From positions 17,697,501-17,761,500 of the forward strand of contig NC_133937.1 in NCBI RefSeq assembly GCF_031877795.1: a DNA stretch of 64,000 bases, in the 5' to 3' direction. Below, one piece after another: positions 1-10,994 of the stretch (positions within the stretch are counted from its first letter, which is position 1; each line of letters begins with the position of its first letter). Made by a program: the position numbers and the translations under genes. The notes below the pieces were generated by a model, which searched no databases, was not told the DNA's origin, and saw only the letters and a list, made by a program, of their open reading frames with translations. This DNA comes from Strix aluco. Its lineage: Eukaryota > Chordata > Aves > Strigiformes > Strigidae.

Positions 1-1639
1 TAGTTAAAACAAAAGAGCAATAGTACCATTTGAATTAGCAACAGCATTTGAATAAGTATAAGCCCTCGACTAAGAACATCCTTCTCTCATTCCCCTTACC
101 TACCCAACATAAATACAAGTGAATAGGGTAACATTTACTGTTAACCATAACTTGTCTGACACTAAAAGCACCTCAGAACTATTATTCCATAATTCCAGAG
201 TTCAGACAATTTCCCTTGCATCACTGGTCAGCAAATAACTTTTGCATATAGACCATAAAGATACAAGTAGCCTGCAGAACTGCTCACATGCTTTCCTTAC
301 TTGGGTCTTAAGTAAAGGCAGTATTTGGCTAAGGAGTTACATGTTTACATACAGACTTAGAGGAGTCTCTTCAGTGAAGATTTCATTCATTATGAAACTT
401 TCATGGTCTTCTAAAGTGATCCATTCACAGGTTTCAGCTTAGAAGCCAAGCCTAAAAGCGTTGGCCTTATGTAATCAAGACTGCCGCAGGAAAAAAACTG
501 TTCCACCACCACTCAGCTCCTTACACAGCTGTGCTAACTCCAATAGTGAGATACTACTGCAATTTCAAAGAGTTACCGTCTGTACTTCTCGGTCAGAAAC
601 AGTGTGAAATCTGATACACTTGAGTTTTGAGGGCGGAGAGACTCGATGGGAGAGTTGCCTTGAACGATCATTGAACTTGGAGTCTGTAGTTTTAGGCATT
701 TCTTTAGCAGCTAATCAAAATAATGACTGATCAAAATAATTACATGACAAAGGTTACCAGCTCACTTCACAATACCGCCCTGTTTTAAGATGAAGTGCTT
801 CAGGATGCAAAACTGGTCATAATAATTCCCTTCACGCATGTCAACTTAAGGGTTTGTCATTCTTCAGTTATCCCTGATAAACTGACACCACGGCAGTTCC
901 AACAGACCGCTAAGAGCCGAGCCCGTTACTATGACCCGGCTTCTCAGTATTTGGGGTTCATTTAAAATTAGGTTCCTGTCACGGCACGCTACAGCGATGC
1001 TTTAAGGTTCAAACGCGGCTGCCGGAGTCCCAGGACATCCGCCCTCCCCTCCCCACGGGCGGACCCCGCCGCGGGAGGTGGCCGCCCGCGCTCAGGCGCT
1101 ACCTTTGACAACGGCACCGCCGCCGAGCGACGCCGCACGACGCCCCCGGCCGCGCCCCGGCCGCCGCCCCGCCGTTCATCTCCGGGAGCCCGGCCCGGCG
1201 CATCTCCGCGGGGCTCTCGCCTGGGCAGGCGCGGGCGGGCGCGCCAGGGCTGGCCGGGCGAGCCGCTGAGGGCTGGCATCGACCCCAGCCGGGCGACTGT
1301 TGGCGGCGGTCGGCGACGCCAGCGCGCGCGCCCACCTGCCCGCCAGAAATAAACTCCGCGCGGCCGGGGCGCGGGTGACCCCCCACCCGCCGGGCTGAGG
1401 GCCCGGGAGGGAACCGGCGCGGCGGGGGCGTGCAGCCGCAACACCACCTCGCGGCGGAGGGACAGAGGGAGGGGACGGAGCCGCGCTACCCCGCACCCTC
1501 ATCACACGGGTGGAGAAGGAGGGAAGAGCCGAGCGCCGGACGCCCCCGCCCCGCGAGCAGGAGCGCATGGGCGCCCGCTCGCCCCTTCCCGCGGGGCGCC
1601 GGGCTGGGCTGCGAGCGCCGCGCCGGGGCTCGGCGTTAC
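1..1639 (-). other. ADK: ADK intron 1 (left part), no coding exon seen
   Basis: Downstream of both ADK first exons on the minus strand, this stretch is intron running off the left edge. From 1 to about 1000 it is ordinary AT-rich sequence; from there it rises into the CpG island. I found no ADK exon 2 sequence (the shared segment begins around ENILFGMG in mammals), so the next exon lies outside the window. Confidence 0.6.
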
Positions 1640-1653
1640 CTGAGGGTGGGCAT
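1640..1653 (-). CDS. ADK: ADK short-isoform first coding exon (5' end only)
   Basis: Read on the minus strand, the ATG at 1653-1651 opens MPTL plus two bases (AG) of a fifth codon, followed at once by a GTAACG splice donor. Mammalian short-form adenosine kinase starts MTSVR before the shared body, so length, the final Arg and the splice phase agree. Adenosine kinase phosphorylates adenosine to AMP; the short form is cytosolic. The exon sits inside a CpG island, with a CCAAT box and GC boxes just upstream. It ends in the same phase and with the same donor as the long-form exon at 10468-10523, as expected for alternative first exons spliced to one common exon 2, which lies beyond the left edge. 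Only 14 coding bases are available, so the call rests on context as much as on sequence. Confidence 0.78.
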
Positions 1654-1775
1654 GGCGCCCCGCTGCCAGCGGCGTCGCCTCCCCGCCCGCCTCGGCCGCG
1701 ACTGAGCCGCCGGCCACGGCCCGGCCGACCCACCCGCGCGCCCCCGCCCCGCCCCGCCCGCCCGCGCGTACCGCC

Positions 1776-1780
1776 ATTGG
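1776..1780 (-). promoter_or_regulatory. CCAAT box upstream of ADK short exon
   Basis: The minus strand reads AGCCAATGG here, a good NF-Y type CCAAT box about 123 bases upstream of the short-form ATG. Tandem GC boxes lie between it and the exon, at about 1741-1760. That is usual spacing for a TATA-less CpG promoter. Function is inferred from motif and position only. Confidence 0.5.
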
Positions 1781-1943
1781 CTGGGCGGCCGGCGGGGGCG
1801 GGCCCGGACCCTCCGCGGCGGCGGCGCGCGAGGAGCCCCGGGAGGCGGCGGCGGCCTTGGGGCGCTGGCGGCGGGCCCCGCGCCCCAGTTCAGAAGCTCC
1901 CGGTACCGAGCGGCGCCGCCCGCCCGGCGCCCCGGGGTCCCTG

Positions 1944-1954
1944 GCCGCCATCTT
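1944..1954 (-). promoter_or_regulatory. YY1-type motif in ADK short promoter
   Basis: The minus strand reads AAGATGGCGGC, the full YY1 core, about 290 bases upstream of the short-form ATG. YY1 sites of this type are usually close to or just downstream of transcription starts, so one 5' UTR start may lie near here. This is inference from the motif. Confidence 0.45.
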
Positions 1955-4900
1955 TGGTCCGGGCAGACAGCACACACCTCCCACACACCTCCTCTTGTCA
2001 CCTCCCTCCCACAGCCCGAGGAGACAATTATGGTCGCCAGCGGTAATTAAAAAAAAAAAAAAACCAAACCCAAAAGGTTTCATCGAGGCAGCGAAGAGGT
2101 GCGGACTTCTAGCCGCACTGCCCACATTAAAGATGGCCAGCGGAGCCCCTGGCATCGCTGTCCCTCAGCTGTCACGGGGCCGTGGGCATTGCCGCACTCC
2201 CAGGGGACCCCAACCGCCCCCGGCCGGGGCTGCTCCCCAGGCCAGCGGCCGCGCTCCCGCCCGGGACGTCTGCCCGCCGCCCCTCTGCTGCTCCAGGACG
2301 GCTCGTCCTCCCCGGCCGCTGACTGACGCCTCCCCCGACGCGCGATTTTGACACACTCGCCAAGAACGCATTTTCACTCTTTTTATTTGCGCGATGGGTC
2401 AGAGCTTAACGCCGCCTCAGGTGACCGGCCTTCGTGCAGCCTTCCGCCCTCCTCGGCCGCCACCGCCCGGCATCGCCGCCCTCAGCCAGCGAAGACCCCG
2501 TCCCCGCGCAGGCGGGGGCTGGGGCAGGGCCGGCCGGCCTGGCGGTGCGGGCTCCCGCTCCGGTGCCAGAGAGAAGGGCTATTGCGCTCCCGGGTTGGTG
2601 GAGCACCCAGCAGCCACCTGTGGAACGCAGCTACCGGACATTACTCATCTTTCCAACCTACCAGGGGGCTAGAGTGGACACACGGATGAGATGCTGGCCC
2701 GTGGGCCACCGTTTGCGGGAAAAAAGGGGCAGCCCTTCATTGCCCAACTGGTTTCTTGTCCGCCTGACGTTCAAGCAGAACTGCCACAGAAGAAAGGAAA
2801 AGCATCGGCAAAGTCCGGTTCTTATTCTCGCTCTTCCTACCCGCTTACTCTTCATTTGGCTGTCAAAGTCACTGCTACTCCGTGCAGATTTGGCACTTTT
2901 GTTAACTTACCAGCACCAGAAACACTGATTCATGAAACTGATGTCAGAAGGGGTTGTTTTTGCCAAAAGTGAATCCCACGTTGTTCTGTTAAGTGCTGCC
3001 GTGTCCCCTCTAATTAAATATTTAAACTTTACGACTTCCTAATCGTGATTATTTAGCCTTAGTTTCCCTTTCTCTCCATCTACAAAATGGGAATATTGTA
3101 CTCAGAAAAATTAAAGCCAAACTTTTCAACTATTTCTGATTTTTGTGTGTCTCGGAGAAGTTCACAATGCTCAAGGACTTACAGTGTCACATGAAGATAA
3201 CAGGAATACTTATGCTCAATACCTGATATGTAGGACAAATTTCCTAGGTTCTGTAAACTGGACACTCAAAAATTAATCACCACTTACAAAATTCTCATTA
3301 TTAGAGTGTGTCAGGGGTCTTGAAAAGTCAAACTAATTGGAGTGGGAAATGCATTCATCCCCTTACTGTTGCACCACACAATACAACAGGCCCCCAAATC
3401 CTGGTGGAGGATGTTGAAATTTAATAAAGTGTAAATATTGTATTTGGATATATAATGGCTGTGTCCTCCAATCGATGTTGAACAATAGATTATTCCTAGT
3501 TTAACTATTCCCATGCCTAACAGTCAAACTTCTGGTTTATACCTGAAAATGGGGGGCAGGAGGAGGGAATTCCATCACAGGCAAATATAACAATAGTAGT
3601 AACACTGCTTGGTCTTGCTGGTCCCATCACTGTATTTTAAATAATAAACCCATTTTTTAAAAAAATCAAATTGTAGATTCCCTATAAGTAATTGCCTGAC
3701 TTTAACAAGCACATAGATGTAATACATTAACATGATGCATATTTATAGTAATTTGTATCACAGAACTGCATATTATGAATATTAAGCCACAGAGTCCAAA
3801 TGAGGTACAATCAAATGTTTCTAACTTTTATGAGTTCAGTAAGATATGATCAAAAGAGTGTTTTTCTTAAAAATTAAACAGCCTTTTGTGAAATAGCATG
3901 TATGACACCTCAACAGCATTTGTCAATCACACTTTCAAAAATCTCCAACTGTTCCCAAGTGCCCAATCACCTTGCTTGTACTATCACGTATCCAGAGGTT
4001 CTACTGGTACTGATGTCTTCGAGGCATCACCCACCACTATAGGTTTTTTGGTCATTTGCCAGGGAACTTCTGGAAGTTCTGGCACATAAGTGGAACAACA
4101 ACAACCAGGGTATCCCTGGAAAAATGGTCATTTATTGCTTACAGTCATTCATAGATTAGCTTTATGATGCTTGTGCCATAAGTTCAACTTGTAGTCACAT
4201 CACATATGTGCTAGGCAGCCAGCCTGAGTTCGCTCAGCCTCCCTGACACCTTCCAAACTTGCTCTGCTTGCGTGGGGCAGATAACCTGTGCCTTCACATG
4301 CATTTTGGCTTCAGAAATCCTTGAGGGAAATATGGAATTCACAGCTATTGTATCTAAAAATATACAATACCTGACAGGGTCTATCTGCAATTTCTCTCGA
4401 CTGCTTCTGTTACCATACAGTAAGCAAGAGATCTGCATGACCATAGGAGTTCCTCTACATATGATGAACAATTATTCCTCAGGTGAATTCACTAAAACAT
4501 TTCCTTTCAAGCACGGTATGAATTAAAAATGAAGTGCATCCCTACCTGATATAACAACAGGTAAGCATGTGAGAATTTTTAAAATTGCACTTTATTGAAG
4601 CAATCCATGAAACTACACATTTTACACATTTCTAACATGTGTATCCAATCTATAGGCAATTTAGGCCTTAGCTTTTGACTTGTGTGTTACGTTTTACACC
4701 ACCAATACTTAGTATCAATTGTCCAGTTTAGAATACAAACAAAAAGTTCTCCATTAACCCCCATATTTTACTCAATTTCTTCAAAGTACAAAACTAAGGT
4801 TAATCTTAGATGAACTGCCCACCCTTATCTTTGCAAGACAGAAGGATGATCTTTTACATAACAGCTTCAGCAGACATTATAAAAAGGGACTAGCAAGCAG

Positions 4901-7900
4901 GAAGTCCACAAATTCTCTTTCAATAACAGCATTTTGCAGAGCTTGCATGTATTTTCTACTAGAATAGTGGTTGTTTTGAAAACTTTTCTACAGAGAGAAT
5001 TTCATATTTTGCAACATAAAATAAGATGTATTTTTATCTTCTATGGATCTACTAGCAAAGTATTAAAAAGATTTTTTTTTATTATTTTAAAATTCCATTG
5101 CATAATCCCATTTCTTTTAATGCAGCTTCACAGACCGTACAGCTGTAAGAGCAAAGGGAAGTCTATAAATCTGCTAAGTCTTCACCACATTGCAGACAGA
5201 TATACTTTTTTTCTATCTTATTCTAGTCAAATAGCCTAGCCCTTGAGACAGTTACAACTGCTTTGTACCACTGAATGTACAAGAAAAAAAACAAAACAAA
5301 ACAAAAATCTTTCACCATAAATGAAATCCCAAGGTAGCATAAAGCCAGCAAGTAGCTTTATGTTACCATATTCTTCAAGCGCGGAACAACTTTGACTGCA
5401 GTCAAACAATCATTACAGAAATTATTACCGTTGAAAATGGGAAAAAAAACCCCACCTTTCCCTTCACTGAATCCTGAGTAATACCCAAAGACTTCTCTCC
5501 TTCACACAAAATGCTTTGATATTCTATAAATAAAATAATTTCAATTTACATACTAATATAAGAAGCCATTTATGGAAATAAAAAATGAAGAGCCATGAGA
5601 AAACAGTGTTCACATTGTATCTGCAAGTTCAATTTACTTTTTTCAAGAAGATAAGGTTTTCCAATACATTGCCAGCAAATACTAATTAATGACCTTTAGA
5701 TAGCAACCCCTTCCCTGCTTCTGAAACTGGTTTTGTGAAATATTTGTTTACCATGCCTGTGTAACTAACTACTCAAATCCAATATCACAACCTTGAATCA
5801 CAAGCCAGAGTCTTGCTTCAAACATTTCCACATGAAATATACCTCAGCAGCAGCAGAGTAAGCCAAGGTCTTGTTCTACAGAAAGCGCATTTCACACTAT
5901 TGCACTGACAACGTATGCAACAACTACTGCATTCGCTCAAGCCTCCTCTCCGGGCATCTTCCTTGTCTGTTTATAAGTAATATTAGTAGATCCAATTAGA
6001 TGAGTAATTCTACACAAGCTGTTTCAGTAGGTGAAAAAGGAGGAACTCGGAAATCTCATAAAAATTCACAGGAACTTCAAGATTCACCATGAAATAGCCA
6101 CTGGCTCCCCTCCCACTGGTAATCAAGCACCCAAGCAGCTCTAGGGACAAGACTAGTCCTGTTGACTTCAGCAAGGCAGCACACCGTGTCAGAAGCATAC
6201 ATTTCTGCAGGATATCAGCAAAGACTACTATCTCTAAACTATCATTGTTCATTAGTATGACTCTTCTGGCCAGGTGGGCTGCAGTAACAAAAGAAAAAGA
6301 CACCAGCCATGCTCGTGGTCCAGAGCAGAAAGAGCCTTCTCACGACATCCTCTTTCCTCAGGTTACACACTCCTTCCCATAGAGCAAGGAATTACTTTAA
6401 TTAAAAGGATGAAAACACCATAAGAAGCTTCTCCAATACAAGAACACAAAACGGTGGAAATATGACACACACTGTGAGAAATCCCACAGGATTACATCAA
6501 AGGCCAGGTGAAGACACATGTCAATCTAAACAGTAATTTGAGACTTACATATCTGAACAATGAAAACAAGCACCTGAACTGTAAGAGCGAGGTATTTTTC
6601 ATGCTGCAAGTCATTCCGGTTTTGGATATATTGCTGTCAACACCACTTTGAAGGGAAGGTTGCTGCTGTTATGTCCTAAATAAAGCAAAATCAGCAAAGT
6701 CTGTTGCTAGTGTCTTCAAAACTATTTGTCTGTTTTCTACAGGAGTCTAAATATCCATCTGAAGAAAAAGTCAATTGCTTTTACTATTCTGGGAGCAAAC
6801 AGCAAGGTGCTTGAGTTTCAGATCTTTCTTTGTACTAAGGGGGCATTAAGAGTACTGACATGGAAAAAGTCACCCACATTTGCAGCTATGAGAAACTGGA
6901 AAGCGAGAAAAGTATAAGCCATGAAGACAGAAACTGAAATGAATACAAATGGGGAGTGAGGTGAAATTAAAAAAAAAAAGCCAGAGATAATAAAAGAGAA
7001 AGAAAAATTATTTACTAAATTACAACTGAAAGCTTTGTCAGAGCTAATTTAAAATATTCAGAATTTTCTTTCTTTTGTAGAGAGGAAGGAATAAGCTAAA
7101 TTAAAAGCCAGCTTCTTAAGAAAATTAAAAATGCATGAAATTAGCAGTATTTTTTACAGTCAACAGTATCAAGCTGTCTAAAATCTAGCAGAACAGTAAT
7201 GACAAAGGATTGCTTTTGATAACAATTACCCAGAGTGTTTGATAATTTATTCTGAAAAGGAAGAGAGGTCTAATAGTAACAGAAGAAGAGGAATATTGTA
7301 CTTTGTACTTTTAGTATAAAGTATTTGTCAAATTCAATGCTTACATTGTCTTCATGTAGATGAACTGATTTGTCCAAACAGCCAGCCACGTCATGACTAT
7401 TCAATCAATACAGCTGCTGCAGAACGGCCAGAAGGCCATAATGCAGAGGGGACTTCACAGCAGAGGATTTCACAAGTTTGTTAATTTTTTCCTTCTGCAC
7501 ACATGCATATTTCTATAGACATGTACATAGAAACTCAAAATTTCTACAGAGAATGTCCAAATTCTTTTGTAACTGTACCAGTCTGTTAACAGAAGTCTGG
7601 TTGTGGTTTTCACAGACTTCCAAGATAAAAATCAAACCAAATATAAAAGGATGAAATCCTTAGTAACTCTCCTCTGAAGGAATGCCTCATGATGTTTCTA
7701 GTAAGTTGATGCTACAAGCCATTTGCAGATCTGCAAGCCTATTTTCTGTTCAAACAGTACAGTTTACACACACAGTGATATTTTATTTCACACAGCAGAG
7801 ATGTAGTCAGAAGCCTGAAACAACGCAGCATGCATTAACGGCCTTGCCTAAAGCCCGTTGGTTTTAGCAGGGATTTGCACCCATCAATAAAGACAATGCA

Positions 7901-10467
7901 AAACCTGCCACCCAGCAGATTAATGTCAGCACAACACATTGTTGAGCTGGGAATGCTAGTTTGGGTCTCGAGCTTTGTGTTCAGCTCACTGGGTGGCAAA
8001 AGCTGGACATCCTATATCGCTTTCAAACAACTTTAGCTGAACCCGGTCAGCTTTGCCTACCTCATGAGGGAGCAGCAATATTTGCTTTCCTTTGCCTGAA
8101 ATCAAAAGGGACTTAAAAAAAACCCCGTATGTATCCATGAAACCTGATGCCCCTTTGAGAGAGAAAATGATGAAAAAAAATATTGTTGATAAGGTACAGC
8201 TTATATCACAGAGTGGAACTCAATTTTTTTATGTCCTTTTTTATATTAAAATAGTTTTTGTGGGAGCCACAGGGAAGATTTCGGTTCGTAGTATATGAGC
8301 GAATAAGTAAGGTACATGACGATCCTTGTTGAGTCCATTAGACATTGTCTTCTGAAGAGGCTGGAGTCTCAGATCTAGATGTCAAGAACATGGAATTCTC
8401 CTCTAATTCTTGGTACAACAAATATGAAGTAGTTAGTTCCCAAATTTCTCAAGTGATTTTTCACTTCTTTTCAAATCTGTAGGTTAACTGTTTCTAATGC
8501 TCCCAAGCATACATAGCAGTGCTTCGCATTAACAACCGAACCTCATTACAAATACAACAAAGTCAAGGAACCTCAACCATTTTGGCACCTTCCGTACCAG
8601 CTTTTAACGCGGGACAAAGTCCCACAGAAGCACTCAGTCAAACATGTTCTTTCGGCTATCTTCAAACGAGTGCAGAGGTCTGCCAAAGCTAGTCCAAACA
8701 CCTCACCCGCTTCACAAGTCCAACCTGTGGCCCACAGCACACATTAACTCTACTTGATCACCAGTTAATTATGGCATTTCTCCTCTTATGAAACAGAGCT
8801 AGTCTAGTTTATACTGAAATAACTTGACACAGAATTAGAATACACAAGCTCTAACAACGTTCCTCATGTTTTATCTATCATACCTTACAAAAGTATTACT
8901 TTCAGTTTAATCAGTTGTTATCAGAGCATGTCACCACAGCTTTTCATTTCATTGTAAATATCCTTTACCTTTTTAACTCAGTACCCTAATAATGTTCTCA
9001 AATTTTTCATTTTTCATGTTTAGGCTTGAAGCAGGTAAAATGCGGTTTCCTCTAATAAGCTTTATAAACAGAAACATTACAATCACCAGTTTCTTGCCCC
9101 ACCTTGCTTTAAGGCCCACGGAAATGACTGTTGCTTTTTAATTACAACCTTACACTGCTGCCTGCCGTTTATTTGCTTACAGAGCTCAGTTATATTTTTC
9201 CTCTTCCACTATCTGCAACTGAGCTTGTCAACTATTATTAGACTTGAAAAGTCACTCTGCTGCCAAAGGAGCAAGTACCCTGACTTTGACAAATTTAATA
9301 GGATTAGTTCTTTCAGTAAGGACATCAGTACGAAAAGGGACTCTTCTCACCTCAGTACTAAAAGTGTATCTCCTTTATGCTATATTTGAGCAAGTTACTA
9401 GTTACCGCCAAGGTAATTTTGGACCTTTCAGGCCTTATGTCATTAATCCTCTTCATATACTGAATACTTAAAAGGAGATCAGCTATTTTACAATTATATT
9501 CCTGTCTGAATAATCCCGAGAAAACAAACCAGAAACTGCACCCACACAAGCTCCGCTATAGCTCCCTCAGTACTCATTTTGCCCTTCCTGCACTGAGAAA
9601 CCTTGTCTTTTTCTGCTATGACATTTAAAAATAAATGGCTTGTCTCTGTGCAGGCCATCAGTCAGATGGGATTCAGTCAGTGACATGACACAGTGATCAC
9701 ACAAACAAGGAAGTATAGCAAATGGCACAGATTATTTCAGTATGAAAATGTTTAAATGTATTCCACGTGTCCTGAAGAAAATGTGTCAACATGTTAACGG
9801 GGATTTTTAGATAGCTAAGTTCCTGTATAACGGGGCAAGAGACGCTCCTCAAGGGTATTAATCGGGGCTTTCAGGGGATATTTTCGAAGACGAAGAGCCC
9901 GGGGTGACGACCCAAGCCGTGTTTCAGTGCCGGGAGGCGCAGCTGCAGGCTGCATCCCGTTTCACCGCACGCCCCTGCCTAGGTGCTCAGCAGCTCACTC
10001 GCACTAACCGACCCCGGACTGCCCCAAGGCACAGCCAGGGCCCCGCGGCAGCAGCGCTCCCGCCCGCCACTGCCCCGGCTGCGGGGCGTCCAGCCCGGCG
10101 ACGCCCTCGGGCAAACGCCGGGGCCGAGCACCGGGACCCGCGGGGCGGCCGCCAGGACGGTGGCGGTGGCAGGAGCAGGAGCCCCGCGGCGACGGCGCAG
10201 GGGACGGCCCCGCCGCCCGCCTCCACGTGCGCCCGGCGCCGCCGGGATGGGAGCGCGGTCCCGCGGCGGAGCTGCCCGCACCGCACCGCGCCCAGCCCAG
10301 CCTGGCCGAGCCCGGCCCGGCGGGACCCTCCCGGCGTGACTCTGACCGCGCACCGCGGCGGCACGTGTCTCGTCCTCCACCGGGGGCAGCACCGGCGGCA
10401 CCCAGCGACGCTCCGGTAGCCGCTGGGGCTTCTTCGTGAAGAAGAGCCCCTCCCCGCCGCCCGTTAC

Positions 10468-10523
10468 CTCAGTTGCTTTTGCTCCAGCTTGAGCTTCTTA
10501 GCTTGCGGCTCCCCCGCTGCCAT
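10468..10523 (-). CDS. ADK: ADK long-isoform first coding exon (5' end only)
   Basis: On the minus strand, the ATG at 10523-10521 opens 18 codons, MAAGEPQAKKLKLEQKQL, plus AG, then a GTAACG donor. This matches the N-terminus of the long, nuclear form of adenosine kinase (human starts MAAAEEEPKPKKLKVE), including the basic KKLK cluster that acts as its nuclear localisation signal. The enzyme phosphorylates adenosine to AMP with ATP and sets nuclear adenosine levels, which affects transmethylation. The exon lies in the CpG island shared head to head with AP3M1, the known vertebrate arrangement. The remaining exons lie beyond the left edge. The first intron of this isoform runs left across 10467 and contains the short-form promoter. 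Confidence 0.9.
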
Positions 10524-10526
10524 CTT
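10512..10526 (-). promoter_or_regulatory. YY1-like motif overlapping the ADK long start codon
   Basis: The minus strand reads GAAGATGGCAGC across the initiator ATG, one base different from the YY1 core AAGATGGCGGC. YY1 sites that include a translation start are known in housekeeping genes. Here it could both place the start site and encode Met-Ala-Ala. Binding is inferred only. Confidence 0.4.
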
Positions 10527-10595
10527 CGCGCTGGGCGGCGTTCGGCGCGCTCCGCTCGGCCCGCCCGCCCCGCCGACCGCGCCGGCACCGCCACC

Positions 10596-10619
10596 GGGGG
10601 GCGGGGGCGGCGGGGCGGG
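10596..10619 (+). other. G-quadruplex-prone tract in the bidirectional promoter
   Basis: The plus strand has G runs of 6, 5, 2, 4 and 3, each separated by one C. This satisfies the usual four-run quadruplex pattern. It lies about 75 bases upstream of the ADK long ATG and about 300 bases upstream of the AP3M1 exon 1 motif, so it could affect firing in either direction. Confidence 0.55.
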
Positions 10620-10849
10620 CGGCCGCGCCGGGCGCCTGACGGGGAGGGGAGGCCGCGTCGCCCGCCGCTCCTGCCCAGCCGTGCGCTGCCGCGCCGCCCG
10701 CCCGAGTGATTTTAGCGCCTGGAGGGAGCCCAGGTCCGCTGCCCGCCGCCGAGGCCGAGAGCCGCCGGCGGGCGGAGGGCGGCTGGCCGCGGCGGCGGGA
10801 CCGGTGGGGCTGGGAGGGGTAGGGGGGGGCGCCCGTTATTTGCCGCTCA

Positions 10850-10994
10850 GCGCAGGCAGCGCCCCGGCCGCCCGCGCCTCCGCCGGGGGGCGGCCCCGCG
10901 CGCTGCCGGGCCTCGCCGCCATCTTGGCCGCTGCCCCGGGAGCGGGACGGGCCGAGCCGGGCCGGGGCGAGCGGGCCGCACCGGGCCGGGGGAG
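10850..10994 (+). other. AP3M1: Probable non-coding exon 1 of AP3M1 (5' UTR)
   Basis: AP3M1 coding starts only three bases into exon 2 at 20731, so a 5' UTR exon must lie upstream. The best candidate ends at 10994 in GGGGGAG followed by GTACGT, a good donor, inside the CpG island and downstream of a YY1 motif. No ATG is needed here. The start coordinate is a guess and the donor is inferred from sequence alone; other GT sites in the island could be used. Confidence 0.45.
10915..10925 (+). promoter_or_regulatory. YY1 motif in AP3M1 5' UTR
   Basis: GCCGCCATCTT is the exact reverse complement of the YY1 core AAGATGGCGGC. It lies about 70 bases before the likely exon 1 donor of AP3M1, where such motifs commonly fall just downstream of the transcription start. 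Confidence 0.5.

Larger units (their letters stand above)
1000..2700. promoter_or_regulatory. ADK: CpG island of the ADK short-isoform promoter
   Basis: Dense CpG and very high G+C run from about 1.0 to 2.7 kb, against AT-rich flanks. The island covers the short ADK first exon at 1640-1653. Upstream on the minus strand there is a GC-box cluster (about 1741-1760), a CCAAT box (1776-1780) and an AAGATGGCGGC match (1944-1954). There is no TATA box at a useful distance. The edges are by eye, and the exact start site is not visible. Confidence 0.75.
1654..10467 (-). other. ADK: ADK long-isoform intron 1 segment with short-form promoter
   Basis: This is about 8.8 kb between the two alternative first exons. 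Apart from the two CpG islands at its ends it is AT-rich, with a 15-base A run at 2049-2063. I see no exons, RNA genes or clear transposons between about 2.7 and 9.9 kb. Open frames in the GC-rich ends lack family similarity and come from the base composition. Confidence 0.6.

Noticed and set aside
989..2351. Several long open frames on both strands in the first CpG island
   Set aside because: They are Arg/Ala/Pro/Gly-rich with no family motif, overlap each other on both strands, and come from lack of AT-rich stop codons in GC-rich DNA.
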